Assembly: GCF_008364825.1 (NCBI RefSeq)
Contig: NZ_VTTO01000001.1
Coordinates: 564,837-628,836 of the forward strand
From: Azospirillum sp. B21
GTDB taxonomy: Bacteria; Pseudomonadota; Alphaproteobacteria; Azospirillales; Azospirillaceae
Direction: 5' to 3'
Length of the DNA: 64,000 nt
Below, one piece after another: positions 22,314 through 31,556 of the stretch. Position 1 is the stretch's first letter, and each line of letters opens with the position of its first letter. The notes under the pieces were generated by a model. It worked only from the letters and a program-made list of their open reading frames with translations. It was not told the origin of the DNA and did no database searches. The translations under genes were made by a program, and so were the position numbers.

Positions 22314-22562
22314 ATGACCGACATCGAGAAAGAGCAGGTGTTGGCCGCCTTGGCAGATTTTAAGTTGAGAATCGACTATTGGTGCGACCGCATAGCCGGC
22401 AGGGGCAACATGCCTGAAGTTCGCTCTGATCCGATCCAATCGCGGCTCGACGAGCAATGCGAACGCATCAGCCGGATGGAAGGCCGCCTGGACGAGCAGT
22501 CGCGCATCCTCGCTGCGCTGATCCCGACCCGCGTCGCCGCGGTGCAGCCTGCCGCCGAATGA
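22314..22562 (+). CDS. Small hypothetical protein (82 aa), likely coiled coil
   Basis: The ATG at 22314 (MTDIEKEQVLAALADFKLRI) has GGAGAG seven to eight bases upstream. The protein is mostly helical, with heptad-like spacing in SRLDEQCERISRMEGRLDEQ. It has no recognisable domain. GC content rises again towards its 3' end. Its stop codon TGA (22560-22562) overlaps an ATG in the next frame, near the unclear 5' end of the acetyltransferase gene, so the two may be co-transcribed. Confidence 0.6.
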   Translation: MTDIEKEQVLAALADFKLRIDYWCDRIAGRGNMPEVRSDPIQSRLDEQCERISRMEGRLDEQSRILAALIPTRVAAVQPAAE

Positions 22563-22722
22563 GCGGAGGCCGGCCGTTTCCCTCCCCACGCCACAGCCCG
22601 ACTACGGTCCGGCCCGTCCGGACGAACTGAGCGCAATCGCCCGGCTGGCCCGGCTCGGCTTCGGGCTGTCGCGCGACCTGTTCGACCGCTATGCGGCTCT
22701 GTTCGGCCCCGACACCATCCGG

Positions 22723-23754
22723 GTGCTGAGACGTCCGCAAGGCACCGGCACCAACCCGGTTGCCTGTGCCGCGCACTGGATGATGGACCAGTGGTTCGGC
22801 GGACGGCCGGTTCCGGTACAGGCGGTCGCCATGGTCGCGGTCGATCCGGCCCTGCGCGGCGCCGGGCTTGGCAAGACACTGATGCAGTCGCTGCTGATGG
22901 AGGCGCGTGCCGCCGGAGCTGTCCTGTCGATCCTCTGCCCCGCCACGCTGCCGTTCTATCGCGGATTGGGGTACGGGTGCGGAGGCGTCACCTGCCAGTG
23001 GAGCGCACCGCCCACCGCCTTCGCCACGCCGCCATCCCGCGCAGCAGTCCTTCGGCCGGCGGATCCGCTCGACGCCGCGCCGCTGGCCCTGCTCCGCCGT
23101 CCATTGCTTGCCGACGGAAATGGTTTACCGGAACGGACGGAGGCACTTTGGACGCTTGCCCTCTGTCCGGACGGCGATCCGGCCGACCTCTTCCGCGACC
23201 CGGAAGGATACATCGCCATCATGCCTCCGCGGGATCGGCGGCTTGCGGTCGCCGACCACTGCCTGCCCTCCGGCGCAACGCTGGGCGGGGCGATGGGCCT
23301 GCTGGAAGGCTTCCGCGCCCAGGTGGACCGGGTAACATGGTCCGGCGGCCCCAACGACCCACTGGCCCTGTTGGCCGGTGACGGTTTGCGGCTGGACGGA
23401 CGGGAAGAGTGGCTGGTCCGGCCGTTGGACGTTGCGGCGGCGCTGGAAAAACGCGGCTATCCGTCCGGTCTCACCGAATCGGCTACCTTCGAGATAAAAG
23501 ATTCCTTAATTTTCGGCAATTGCGGGCGACACCATCTTGAGGTTGCCCAATCCAGGGGGAATATCTCCCAAATCGAGCAAGTTGTTGAGGCACCGGCCAG
23601 GATGGAGATCGGCACCTTCGCCAGTCTGTTCACCGGACACGCAAGCGCTCGCGCATTGTGGCGGGCGGGTTTGCTTCATGGTGAAGAAAAGATGATCGAC
23701 CGGCTGCAGCGCATATTTTGCGGCGCGGCACCCTGGATGCCTGACCGCTTCTGA
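22723..23754 (+). CDS. Eis-like GNAT N-acetyltransferase, true start unresolved
   Basis: Acetyl-CoA-dependent N-acetyltransferase with the layout of Eis: an N-terminal GNAT domain with motif A VDPALRGAGLGKTLMQSLLM and LPFYRGLGY, a second GNAT-like middle domain, and a C-terminal sterol-carrier-like domain (FASLFTGHASARALWRAGLL, ending APWMPDRF). The coordinates begin at a GTG, the first usual start in frame. However, clearly coding sequence continues upstream to about 22590 (PDELSAIARLARLGFGLSRD), supplying the first GNAT helices. No ATG, GTG or TTG exists in that frame after the stop at 22519. Either a rare start or a one-base frameshift after the ATG at 22559 is implied. The substrate is unknown. 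Confidence 0.7.
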   Translation: MLRRPQGTGTNPVACAAHWMMDQWFGGRPVPVQAVAMVAVDPALRGAGLGKTLMQSLLMEARAAGAVLSILCPATLPFYRGLGYGCGGVTCQWSAPPTAFATPPSRAAVLRPADPLDAAPLALLRRPLLADGNGLPERTEALWTLALCPDGDPADLFRDPEGYIAIMPPRDRRLAVADHCLPSGATLGGAMGLLEGFRAQVDRVTWSGGPNDPLALLAGDGLRLDGREEWLVRPLDVAAALEKRGYPSGLTESATFEIKDSLIFGNCGRHHLEVAQSRGNISQIEQVVEAPARMEIGTFASLFTGHASARALWRAGLLHGEEKMIDRLQRIFCGAAPWMPDRF

Positions 23755-23873
23755 AATAAGGCAGTTTCCTGACCTGAATCAAACCGGACGTTAACCGACC
23801 TGTGGTTCAATCGGACAATGATCGGGAGAAAAGCGTCTCCGGAAGGGCGACGCGAGCGGGGAGTCCACCATTC

Positions 23874-26291
23874 ATGACGATCGGAACGCGGATCGCGCTT
23901 GGCTTCGCCACCGTGCTGCTTCTGACGGTAGGCGTGGCGTTCGTCGGCTGGAACAGCCTCAGCACCTATGCCGAGCGAGTCGATCTGGCGGCCCACACCG
24001 CCGATCTCGACACGCGGCTGAAGTCGGTGCGGCTGGAAGAGGCGCGCTTCGTGACGGAACGCGACGCCAAGGCCGCGGCCAATGTTCCCGGCATGCTGGA
24101 CGCCCTGCAGGCCGAAGCGCAGGAGACCCGTGCCGCGCTCGCCGACGGGGAAGGCCGCCGCCTGTTGGACGAGGTGCGTTCGGGCATCGATGGCTACCGC
24201 ACCGCCTTCACCAACTTCGTCACCCAGGACGCCGAGGCGCACGCCCGCACCGCCAGCATGGAAATGCGCGCGCGCGCCCTGCGCGAGATCGCCGAGAAGA
24301 TCGGCAAGCAACAGTCGGAGCGCTATGACCTGAACATGGCCAGCAAGCGCGACGCCGACGCCGAACTGCGCCATGCCATGGACACCGCCGAGCGGGCCAA
24401 CCGCGTGATCGAACGGGTTCTGGAGGTCCGCCGCCGGCAGAGCGATCTGCGGCGCAACCCCGAGGAGGCGCTGGCCGCCCAGATCGGGGAGGCGTTGGAC
24501 GAGCTTGTTCAGACCACCGACACCGTCGCCAAGGACCTTGTCGGCACCAACGACGAGACGCTGGCCGCGCGAATCGCCGACGATACCCGCGCCTACCACG
24601 ACACGGTGCAGTCCCTGCGCGGCAGGGGAGCCGCGGCGCTGGCCGATGCCGGGGTCGCCGCCGGACTGGACGAGGCAGCACGCGGCGTGCAGGAACGTGC
24701 CGTGGAGCTTCAGCAGAACCAGGCCATCGTGACCGAAGCACTGCGCGAAGCCTCGAAATTCGCCCAGAGCGAGGTGAACGAGGCGGTGATGCTGCGCGGT
24801 CTGGCGATGCGTCTGGTGCAGGGTGCCCAGGCCGCGATGCTGGGCCAGCGCGATTTTCTGCTGTCCGGCACGTCGGAGGCCACGTCCGGCGCGAAGGCGG
24901 CGGTCGCTGCGGCGGTCAAGGAGATCCTCGACATCGCCGGACAGGCCGGCGCCGTGCTGGTCGATCAGGAAGGCCGCGCACTGATCGCCGCCATCACCGA
25001 CGCCGCCCGCGCTTTCGACTCGGAATTCGCAGCGCTATCGGCCGCCGCCGCCAAGCAGCACGAGGCGTCGGCCGCCATGGCCCAGGCCTCCGCCGCGGTC
25101 AGCGGACAGGTCGGCCGGCTGGTCACCCTCCAGCGTGAGGACCGCGAAGCCGGCCGCGCCAGCGCCGGGATGGTGATCGCCATCGGTGCGGCGGTCGCCC
25201 TGCTGCTGGGCGCGCTGATGGCCTGGATCATCGACCGCGCGATCACCCACCCGCTGCACGCCATGACCGGCGCCATGGGCCGGCTGGCCGAGGGCGACCT
25301 GACGGTCGAAATCCCCGGAGGCGACCGCAAGGACGAGATGCGCCACATGGCCGACGCCATGACCATCTTCAAGGACAACGCCCTGGAGATGCAGCGGATG
25401 GAGCGCGAACGCGAGGAGATGCGCATCCAGATCGACGCCGACCGGCGCCGCACCATGAACGAGTTCGCCAACGGCTTCGAGCAGGCAGTGTCCGGCGTGG
25501 TGATGTCGCTGACCGAGTCGGCAGGGTCGCTGGGTCGCGACGCACAGGAGATGTCGTCCGATGCGGCGCTGACCACCGCCAAGTCCACCGCCGTCGCCAC
25601 CGCCTCGCAACAGGCGACCGCGAATGTCCAGACCGTCGCCGCAGCGGCGGAGGAGCTGTCCGCCTCCATCGCCGAAATCTCGCGCCAGTTGAACGCCAGT
25701 TCCGCCACTGCATCCGGCGCCGCCGACAAGGCGGTGCAGACCAACAGCATCGTCGAAGGCCTGTCGCTCGCCGCCGAACGGATCGGTCAGGTCGTCGGGC
25801 TGATCGGCGAGATCGCGGAGCAGACGAACCTGCTGGCGCTCAACGCCACCATCGAAGCGGCCCGCGCCGGCGAAGCCGGCAAGGGCTTCGCCGTGGTGGC
25901 GACGGAGGTGAAGAACCTTGCCGGCCAGACCGCCAAGGCGACGGAGGAGATCTCCGCCCAGGTCGCGGAGATGCAGACCGCCACCTCCAGTGCCGTGGAG
26001 GCCATCCGCACCATTTCCGACGCGGTGACGGCCATCAGCGGAACCGTCACCGACATCGCCCACGAGATGGAACAGCAGGGCAGCGCCACCCGCGAGATCG
26101 CCCAGAATGTTCAGCAGGCTGCCGAAGGCACCCAGCAGGTGATGCGCAACATCGCCGAGGTGACCACCGCCGCCACCAAGACCGGCGGCGCCGCGGATGC
26201 GGTCCTGAGTGCCAGCCGCACGCTGACCGCCCAGGCCGACCGCCTGCGCGGCGAGGTGCAGGGCTTCCTCGACAAGGTGCGGACGGCGTAG
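23874..26291 (+). CDS. Methyl-accepting chemotaxis protein
   Basis: Transmembrane chemoreceptor that signals to CheA/CheW. It has 805 residues from [20 protein letters not shown] (GGGGAG ten bases upstream; an earlier in-frame GTG at 23802 is less likely). TM1 is about 8-25, then comes a long, all-helical periplasmic region of about 400 residues (the size of a helical bimodular or double four-helix sensor), TM2 about 432-452, HAMP about 453-505, and a methyl-accepting domain with the hairpin tip [20 protein letters not shown]. No C-terminal CheR-binding pentapeptide is seen. Ligand unknown. It is not near other che genes. Confidence 0.93.
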   Translation: MTIGTRIALGFATVLLLTVGVAFVGWNSLSTYAERVDLAAHTADLDTRLKSVRLEEARFVTERDAKAAANVPGMLDALQAEAQETRAALADGEGRRLLDEVRSGIDGYRTAFTNFVTQDAEAHARTASMEMRARALREIAEKIGKQQSERYDLNMASKRDADAELRHAMDTAERANRVIERVLEVRRRQSDLRRNPEEALAAQIGEALDELVQTTDTVAKDLVGTNDETLAARIADDTRAYHDTVQSLRGRGAAALADAGVAAGLDEAARGVQERAVELQQNQAIVTEALREASKFAQSEVNEAVMLRGLAMRLVQGAQAAMLGQRDFLLSGTSEATSGAKAAVAAAVKEILDIAGQAGAVLVDQEGRALIAAITDAARAFDSEFAALSAAAAKQHEASAAMAQASAAVSGQVGRLVTLQREDREAGRASAGMVIAIGAAVALLLGALMAWIIDRAITHPLHAMTGAMGRLAEGDLTVEIPGGDRKDEMRHMADAMTIFKDNALEMQRMEREREEMRIQIDADRRRTMNEFANGFEQAVSGVVMSLTESAGSLGRDAQEMSSDAALTTAKSTAVATASQQATANVQTVAAAAEELSASIAEISRQLNASSATASGAADKAVQTNSIVEGLSLAAERIGQVVGLIGEIAEQTNLLALNATIEAARAGEAGKGFAVVATEVKNLAGQTAKATEEISAQVAEMQTATSSAVEAIRTISDAVTAISGTVTDIAHEMEQQGSATREIAQNVQQAAEGTQQVMRNIAEVTTAATKTGGAADAVLSASRTLTAQADRLRGEVQGFLDKVRTA

Positions 26292-26322
26292 GGTGCGGAT
26301 GGCGTAACGTCTTCAGGACGCC

Positions 26323-26360
26323 GTCGTCTGCGGTTGCCCGCTCAAGCGGCCGCAGGCGAC
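26323..26360. terminator. Stem-loop between convergent genes
   Basis: GTCGTCTGCGG (26323-26333) pairs with CCGCAGGCGAC (26350-26360), 11 bp with one G-T pair, around a 16-base loop. It spans the end of the CYTH gene just after the chemoreceptor stop. It has no T tract, so termination is only suggested by position. Confidence 0.3.
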
Positions 26361-26824
26361 GACCATCGTTGGATGGGTGCGCGGGATAGGGATGAGTTGC
26401 CGTAGGCCCGCAGCGTGGTGACCTCCGCCCCGATCCAGTCGGGCAGCGGCACAGTCTGATCAGGGTCTTCCAGCTCGACCTCTGCGATGATCAGGCCGGT
26501 GTTCTCACCGTGGAAGACATCGATTTCCCAGCACAGGCCATCCTGGCAGTGACGGTAGCGCGTCTTGTCGATCACCCGCCCCTCGCAGCCGTAGAGCAGC
26601 AGTCGCCGGGCGAAATCCAGCGACAGGGGATGTTCCGTCTCTTCGCGGCAGGCGCCCTGCTTCAAGGATTTGATGGTGAGTGTCGCGCGGTCGTCGGCGA
26701 TGCGGACGCGGACCGTGCTGATGCCGTCGGACGGCAGATATCCCTGGACGATTCGCACGCCGTCGCGGCAGAGATGCCGGACGTCCTTGCGGACCAGGAA
26801 TCGTCGCTCGATTTCCAGTGCCAT
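26342..26824 (-). CDS. CYTH-domain protein (class IV adenylate cyclase / inorganic triphosphatase fold)
   Basis: Small protein of 160 residues with the CYTH triphosphate-tunnel fold. The start is MALEIERRFLVRKDVRHLC, with the diagnostic EIERRFLV (E-x-E-x-K/R type) signature. Further tunnel residues are in VRVRIADDRATLTIKS, KTRYRHC and IIAEVELEDPD. Members hydrolyse tripolyphosphate or nucleoside triphosphates, and few are true adenylate cyclases, so triphosphatase is the more likely activity. It stands alone, convergent with the chemoreceptor; its stop lies inside a stem-loop. Confidence 0.88.
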   Translation of the reverse strand: MALEIERRFLVRKDVRHLCRDGVRIVQGYLPSDGISTVRVRIADDRATLTIKSLKQGACREETEHPLSLDFARRLLLYGCEGRVIDKTRYRHCQDGLCWEIDVFHGENTGLIIAEVELEDPDQTVPLPDWIGAEVTTLRAYGNSSLSRAPIQRWSSPAAA

Positions 26825-26984
26825 GACTAGGCCCTTCGGACGAATTCGCCGACGACCCTAGCCGAAAGTCACGCCCGCCTTCAACCTCGCTGCCCTGTGT
26901 GCAGCGCAACCGAGACTGCATGCGGCTGTACTATGCCGTGACGATCGGTCGCAAACGCTCCGTCTTCGGTGCTATCCTGGAGCG

Positions 26985-27242
26985 ATGAACGCCGATTCCT
27001 CCGCCAACGGTCTCTGGGCCGCCATTCCCTGGCTGGTCCTGTTCGCCTTGTATGGGCTGCCGCTGCTCCATGTGGCGCTGTCGCGCCGCGGTGGCGGATG
27101 GCGCCCGCCCACCGGATCACGCTGCCCCTTCGGCCCGCGCGCCGGCTGGCTGGTGATGGTACTGATGCTGGGGCCGGTCGGGTGGCTGATGTTCGCCCTC
27201 CGCCGGCCCCGCCGTGCATCAAACGGACAGACTGCCCGATAG
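26985..27242 (+). CDS. Small membrane protein (85 aa), unknown function
   Basis: The protein starts MNADSSANGLWAAIPWLVLF and has two predicted membrane segments, about residues 10-32 and 52-70, separated by a basic loop (SRRGGGWRPPTGSR). The end of the second segment, LGPVGWLMFALRRP, resembles short membrane proteins with a phospholipase D N-terminal-like segment, but this is weak. TGGAGCG lies immediately before the ATG. It ends eight bases before the convergent DUF3309 gene. Codon use is typical of the genome, which supports a real gene. Confidence 0.55.
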   Translation: MNADSSANGLWAAIPWLVLFALYGLPLLHVALSRRGGGWRPPTGSRCPFGPRAGWLVMVLMLGPVGWLMFALRRPRRASNGQTAR

Positions 27243-27250
27243 TGTGCGGA

Positions 27251-27406
27251 TCAGATCCGGCCCATCAGCAGCAGAACGATCAGGACGATCAGCAGCACGC
27301 CGAGGATGCCGCTGGGGCCGTACCCCCAGCCGCGGCTGTGCGGCCAGGCCGGAACGGCACCAAGAAGCAACAGAATCAGGATGATGAGCAGAATCGTGCC
27401 GAGCAT
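27251..27406 (-). CDS. DUF3309 family small membrane protein
   Basis: A 51-residue, almost wholly hydrophobic protein: MLGTILLIILILLLLGAVPA forms the first membrane helix, a short WPHSRGWGYGPSG loop follows, then a second helix ending LLMGRI. This layout is characteristic of DUF3309, common in soil alphaproteobacteria and of unknown function. The ATG at 27406 has GGGAG about nine bases before it; the longer frame open to 27697 is ignored. A good EcfG-type promoter lies 49-73 bases upstream, linking it to the general stress response. Confidence 0.82.
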   Translation of the reverse strand: MLGTILLIILILLLLGAVPAWPHSRGWGYGPSGILGVLLIVLIVLLLMGRI

Positions 27407-27454
27407 GGCCTTCTCCCTTCTGGTGGAGCTTTCGTAACGGACAAGCGGAAACGG

Positions 27455-27479
27455 AACGGGTATCCGTGGACATTGTTCC
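27455..27479 (-). promoter_or_regulatory. EcfG-type (general stress response) promoter of the DUF3309 gene
   Basis: On the minus strand GGAAC (27479-27475), 16 bases, then CGTT (27458-27455) match the GGAAC-N16/17-CGTT consensus of alphaproteobacterial EcfG sigma factors. The predicted transcript start is about 40 bases before the DUF3309 ATG. Confidence 0.6.
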
Positions 27480-27657
27480 TGTCCGGCTCGAACGTGACCA
27501 TTCGCCACCACCAAGGGAGGATATGGCTCCTCCGGTGCTCCCCGAACGCGACACCCGCTGTCAACCGGCTGGTCGCCCCTGTTGACGGGGCGGCTGCGGC
27601 GGCTTAGGCTGCTCACATGATCACGCATCGCTTCAACGGCATTCTGCGAATTAGCGG

Positions 27658-27681
27658 CCCGGTTCTCCTTTGAGAGCCGGG
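27658..27681 (+). other. Hairpin in the leader of the ACT-like gene
   Basis: CCCGGTTCTC and GAGAGCCGGG form a 10-bp stem (one G-T pair) with a CTTT loop, 49 bases before the ATG at 27730. There is no T tract. The remainder of the 323-base gap 27407-27729 holds the EcfG promoter of the opposite gene and nothing else I can name; ATGATCACGC-like sequence occurs at both 27617 and 27720. Confidence 0.35.
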
Positions 27682-27729
27682 GATTTCGCTTGTCCATTCC
27701 GCAGAACCGTCTGAAGGCCTGATCACGCC

Positions 27730-28065
27730 ATGTCCGTCACCGTGAAGACCACCGTTGCATCCGCGTCGGATGCACGCGCCACCGCGCCCGGCCGCCGGGT
27801 CGCCTTTTCGCTGGTCGCCGATGCCGATCCCGGCACCCTGCCCCGCATCTTGGAATTTGTGGCAAAGCGCGGACTGGTCCCGCTGGCCCTGCACAGCCGC
27901 CTGACCGAGGATACGCTCGCCATCGCCATGGAAGTGGGTGACCTGCCCCAGGCGGAGACCGACCATATCGGCCGTTGCCTGGGACAAATCCCGATGGTGG
28001 CGCAGGTCATCGTTGCGGAGCTTGCCGCCACCGCATCCGCCGCGGAGCTGGTTGCGGCGGAGTAG
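27730..28065 (+). CDS. Hypothetical protein with ACT-like fold (111 aa)
   Basis: It starts MSVTVKTTVASASDARATAP. After a flexible N-terminus, residues about 25-100 (VAFSLVADADPGTLPRILEF, AKRGLVPLALHSRLT, TLAIAMEVGDL, VAQVIVAELA) follow the beta-alpha-beta-beta-alpha-beta pattern of ACT domains. They are most like the small regulatory subunit of acetolactate synthase, but shorter and without a catalytic partner nearby. A ligand-binding or regulatory role is an inference from fold only. It converges on pssA with 30 bases between the stops. Confidence 0.6.
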   Translation: MSVTVKTTVASASDARATAPGRRVAFSLVADADPGTLPRILEFVAKRGLVPLALHSRLTEDTLAIAMEVGDLPQAETDHIGRCLGQIPMVAQVIVAELAATASAAELVAAE

Positions 28066-28095
28066 CGGCAGCGAAACGCAGCGGCGGAAGACCGG

Positions 28096-29031
28096 TCAGA
28101 CCGGCTTCCGCGGTTCCTCTCCGGGTGCTGCGATGTCGGCTGCGATGTCGTCCGACGGCTGCGCCCCGGGAGAGGCTTCGGCCCCGGCATCCAGCCCAGG
28201 TTCCGCAATCTCCGTCCGCATCAGTTCCGCGGCACTCTGCAGCTTGCGGAACTGGAGGACGGAGAAGGGCAGCATCGACAGATAGGCCAACCCGACGATG
28301 GACAGGGTCCACCAGGGCTGGCTGACCAGCATGGCGGCCAGCAGCCCGACACCGGCCAGCGCCGGCACCACCCATTGGGCCGGCACACGGGCGCCCTTGA
28401 AGGAGAAGGTCGGCAGGGTGCTGACCATCAGCCCACCAATCAGCAGGGTCCAGGGCACGATCACCGCCGGATGGCCGAGGAACTCGGGCCCGATCTCGAA
28501 CCCCAGGATCATCGGCAGCAGGACGAGACCGGCGCCGGCCGGAGCCGGGACCCCGGTGAAGTAATTGTAGGCCCAGGGCGGCAGATCGACCACGCCGAGT
28601 CGCGAGTTGAATCGCGCAAGACGCAGTGCGCAGCACACGGCATAGGCCATGGAGGCGATCCAGCCCAGGCTGCCCGCACCATTCAGCCCCCACAGATACA
28701 TCATGAAGGCGGGCGCGACGCCGAAGCTGATGGCGTCGGACAGGCTGTCCAGCTCCTCGCCGAACTTGCTCTGGCCGTTCAGCAGGCGGGCGATGCGGCC
28801 GTCCAGCGCGTCCAGGATGGCGGCGATGACGATGGCGATGACCGCCGGCTCCCACCGCTCCTGCATGGCGAATCGGATCGCGGTCAGGCCGGAGCAGAGC
28901 GCCAGCACCGTCAGCACGTTCGGCAGCAGGTGGTTGATCGACAGCCCCTTCAGCCGCGGGTGCGGCCGGCCGGGGCGGCGTGCCCGGTGCGGGCGGAAGA
29001 TCTGCTGGCGGAAGACGGGCGGTCGTTTCAT
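28096..29031 (-). CDS. pssA: CDP-diacylglycerol--serine O-phosphatidyltransferase
   Basis: Makes phosphatidylserine from CDP-diacylglycerol and L-serine in the inner membrane. It has 311 residues from [20 protein letters not shown]. The CDP-alcohol phosphotransferase signature D-G-x2-A-R-x8-G-x3-D-x3-D is present as [27 protein letters not shown] (residue run given only as a pattern), followed by several membrane helices. The basic N-terminus and acidic, Ala/Pro-rich C-terminal tail are outside the conserved core. Its ATG overlaps the psd stop by four bases, so psd and pssA are one coupled operon for phosphatidylethanolamine synthesis. Confidence 0.96.
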   Translation of the reverse strand: MKRPPVFRQQIFRPHRARRPGRPHPRLKGLSINHLLPNVLTVLALCSGLTAIRFAMQERWEPAVIAIVIAAILDALDGRIARLLNGQSKFGEELDSLSDAISFGVAPAFMMYLWGLNGAGSLGWIASMAYAVCCALRLARFNSRLGVVDLPPWAYNYFTGVPAPAGAGLVLLPMILGFEIGPEFLGHPAVIVPWTLLIGGLMVSTLPTFSFKGARVPAQWVVPALAGVGLLAAMLVSQPWWTLSIVGLAYLSMLPFSVLQFRKLQSAAELMRTEIAEPGLDAGAEASPGAQPSDDIAADIAAPGEEPRKPV

Positions 29032-29726
29032 CGACGCACATCCCCCTGCCGTTGCGCTTCCGTCCCATCCAGGTCGGCCAGGATCGTCTCGCCGCCGATG
29101 GCGGTCTGGCCGACGCAGACCAGCGGGGCGACGCCGTCCGGCAGGTAGATGTCGGTGCGGCTGCCGAATCGAATCAGGCCGAACCGCTCGCCCGCCTTCA
29201 CCTCCTGCCCCGCCTTGACCCACCACAGGATGCGGCGCGCCACCAGACCGGCGATCTGGACATAGGCGATCTCGCGCCCGTCGGGCAGGCGATGGCGGAA
29301 AGCCATCCGTTCGTTCTCGTCGCTGGCCTTGTCGAGCGCGGCGTTGACGAAGGTGCCCTTGTGGTATTCGGCCGCCACGATGGTGCCGTCGGCCGGCACG
29401 CGGTTGACGTGGACGTTGAAGACGTTGAGGAACACGCTGATCCGGGTCAGCGGCTTGTCGCCCATGCCCAGTTCCTTGGGCGGCACGGCCTGGACGATCA
29501 TGGTCACGCGCCCGTCGGCCGGGCTGACCAGCAGGCCGGGCCGGGTCGGTGTCACGCGGTCCGGATCGCGGAAGAAATAGGCGCACCAGAGCGTGAGGAC
29601 CAGCCCGATCCAGCCGAGCGGCGCCCAGACGGCGAGACCGAGAACCAGGGAGACCACCGCGAATCCGGCGATGAAGGGCCAGCCGGCACGATGGATGGGG
29701 ACGACGACGGTATCGATGGCGGACAT
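29028..29726 (-). CDS. psd: Phosphatidylserine decarboxylase proenzyme
   Basis: Pyruvoyl-dependent enzyme converting phosphatidylserine to phosphatidylethanolamine. It has 232 residues from [20 protein letters not shown], the short alphaproteobacterial (type II/PSD-A) form. A membrane-anchoring N-terminal hydrophobic stretch (about 16-50) precedes [15 protein letters not shown] and [16 protein letters not shown], and the self-cleavage site is at [11 protein letters not shown], where cleavage before serine would generate the pyruvoyl group. An upstream in-frame start at 29768 is less likely. It is first in the psd-pssA operon. Confidence 0.95.
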   Translation of the reverse strand: MSAIDTVVVPIHRAGWPFIAGFAVVSLVLGLAVWAPLGWIGLVLTLWCAYFFRDPDRVTPTRPGLLVSPADGRVTMIVQAVPPKELGMGDKPLTRISVFLNVFNVHVNRVPADGTIVAAEYHKGTFVNAALDKASDENERMAFRHRLPDGREIAYVQIAGLVARRILWWVKAGQEVKAGERFGLIRFGSRTDIYLPDGVAPLVCVGQTAIGGETILADLDGTEAQRQGDVRR

Positions 29727-29857
29727 CGCCTGCTTTCTTCGTATTTTCAGACCACAGCGAACAGCCATTCTAGACGCGCGTTCCGAGCCTTTACAGAATT
29801 TTAGCTGGCGGCGCCCATGCTGTCGTCTCCGTCGCCCCAGAAGCCGAGCGTACCGCC

Positions 29858-30328
29858 TTGTCCGTTCCCGATCTGAAGACCATTCAATCGTTGGCCGAGG
29901 TGCCCGACGGCGCCCTGCCGATCAGCCCCGGCTCCATCGAGATGACCCCGGAAGGGGTGCTGGGCATCGCCAAGCCGCCCCGCCCCTGCAAGCTGACCTT
30001 CATGGCCGACGGCCTGCCCTTCAACGTCGCCGTCCGGCATGAGAGCGAAGATGAGGGCGGCGGGTCGATCTGCCAGATCTGGGCCGATGTCGGCCATGTG
30101 CCCTACACCGCCCAGGCGCCGGAACGCCGGCGTGCCCTGCTGGCGGTTCTGCGCGGGATCGAAGGGCTGCCCCATGTCCGCTTCATCGTCCAGGGCGGGC
30201 AGAAGATCATCCTGTTTTCGGAAGTCAGACTGGAACACCACGCCTCGCCCGAGGACCTGTTCCACCAGACCACCCTGGTCCTGCAGGAAGCGCGTCCGTT
30301 CCTGCGTCTGCTGGGCGAGTATCTGTAA
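29858..30328 (+). CDS. YbjN-like conserved hypothetical protein (156 aa)
   Basis: The only usual start in frame is the TTG at 29858 ([17 protein letters not shown] follows); coding-like sequence may extend slightly upstream and the start is uncertain. The protein is soluble; residues about 40-150 ([70 protein letters not shown]) have the alternating strand-helix pattern of the YbjN / secretion-chaperone-like fold. Function unknown. It is divergent from psd and convergent with the BMP-binding-protein gene. Confidence 0.65.
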   Translation: MSVPDLKTIQSLAEVPDGALPISPGSIEMTPEGVLGIAKPPRPCKLTFMADGLPFNVAVRHESEDEGGGSICQIWADVGHVPYTAQAPERRRALLAVLRGIEGLPHVRFIVQGGQKIILFSEVRLEHHASPEDLFHQTTLVLQEARPFLRLLGEYL

Positions 30329-30344
30329 GGGGCATCGCCGAAGC

Positions 30345-30390
30345 GCGCGGCGGCTGGGCGGAGGCACTCTCCCCCGGCCGGCCGCCGCGC
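30345..30390. terminator. GC-rich stem-loop between convergent genes
   Basis: GCGCGGCGGCTGG (30345-30357) pairs with CCGGCCGCCGCGC (30378-30390), 13 bp with one G-T pair and a 20-base loop. It fills most of the 72-base gap between two convergent stops. It has no T tract on either side. Confidence 0.4.
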
Positions 30391-30400
30391 ACCGCGTTGC

Positions 30401-31492
30401 TTACTTCGGAACCTTGCCCTGCACGCCCTCGACGTACCAGTCCATCTTCAGGATCTGCTCGTCGGTGGCGGTCTTGCCTTCCGGGATCACGACCTTGCCG
30501 GCCTGGTCCTTGACCGGACCCTGGAAGGAGTGGCGCTTGCCCGACACGATGTCGGCCTTGAGCTGATCGGCCATCTTCACGACGTCGGCCGGGATGGCCG
30601 GGTTGTACGGGGCCAGCTCGACCATGCCGGTGCTGATGCCGCCCCAGGTGTCGATCGGCTTCCAGCTGCCGTCCAGCACCGCCTTGACGCGCTGGACATA
30701 GTAGCCGTTCCAATCCTCGACGATCGCGGTCAGGTGCGACTTCGGACCGAAGCGGGTCATGTCGGACGACTGGCCGACCGACCACAGCCCACGCTCCTGC
30801 GCGGTCTGGATCGGGGCCGGGCTGTCGGTGTGCTGGACGATGACGTCGGCGCCCTGATCGATCAGCGCCTTGGCGGCCTCGGCTTCCTTGCCGGGGTCGT
30901 ACCAGCTGTTGACCCAGACGACGCGGACCTCGGCCTTCGGGTTCTGCTCGCGCAGCGCAATGGTAAAGGCGTTGATGCCGCCGACCACCTCGGGAATCGG
31001 GTAGGAGCCGATGTAGCCGATGATGTTCGACTTGGTCATCTTGCCGGCGATGGCGCCCACCACCGTGCGGCCTTCATAGAAGCGGCCGGAGTAGGTCGCG
31101 ACGTTCTCTGCGCGCTTGTAGCCGGTGGCGTGCTCGAACTTCACGTCGGGATAGCGCTTGGCCACCTTCAGCGTCGGGTTCATGAAGCCGAAGGAGGTGG
31201 TGAAGATCAGCTTATGGCCGCTGGCGGCCAGCTGCTCGACCACGCGCTCCGCGTCGGCGCCTTCCGGCACATTCTCGACGAAGGTGGTGGTGACCTTGTC
31301 GCCCAGCTCCTTCTCCACGGCCAGACGGCCCTGGTCGTGCTGATAGCTGTAGCCGTGGTCGCTGACCGGGCCGACATAGACGAAGCCGACCTTCAGCTTG
31401 TCCTGCGCCAGGGCGGAGCCCATGCCCACGCTCAGCGCGATCGCGGCGCCGGCCAGACCCAGCACCGCCTTGCCCATCGTCCTTCTGTTCAC
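30401..31492 (-). CDS. BMP-family ABC transporter substrate-binding protein
   Basis: Periplasmic binding protein of the basic membrane protein (PnrA/Bmp) family, whose members bind nucleosides. It has 363 residues from a GTG preceded by AAGGAG at six bases. The signal peptide is MNRRTMGKAVLGLAGAAIAL.. ending near SALAQD. The mature part KVGFVYVGPVSDHGYSYQHD carries the family's ligand-loop pattern, and VQHTDSPAPIQTAQERG and WNGYYVQRVKAVLDG are further conserved stretches. It is last in an operon with one ATPase and two permeases, although binding-protein genes more often come first. It is also often annotated as a purine- or urate-type importer component. Confidence 0.93.
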   Translation of the reverse strand: MNRRTMGKAVLGLAGAAIALSVGMGSALAQDKLKVGFVYVGPVSDHGYSYQHDQGRLAVEKELGDKVTTTFVENVPEGADAERVVEQLAASGHKLIFTTSFGFMNPTLKVAKRYPDVKFEHATGYKRAENVATYSGRFYEGRTVVGAIAGKMTKSNIIGYIGSYPIPEVVGGINAFTIALREQNPKAEVRVVWVNSWYDPGKEAEAAKALIDQGADVIVQHTDSPAPIQTAQERGLWSVGQSSDMTRFGPKSHLTAIVEDWNGYYVQRVKAVLDGSWKPIDTWGGISTGMVELAPYNPAIPADVVKMADQLKADIVSGKRHSFQGPVKDQAGKVVIPEGKTATDEQILKMDWYVEGVQGKVPK

Positions 31493-31556
31493 GTCGAAGC
31501 TCCTTGTTCTTGATATCTCTGTGATATGGGCTTTGTTTCGATTTCAAAACGACGCG

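Noticed and set aside
27251..27697. 148-codon minus-strand reading of the DUF3309 frame
   Set aside because: Upstream part has no family similarity and would run through the EcfG promoter; the ATG at 27406 has a good ribosome-binding site.
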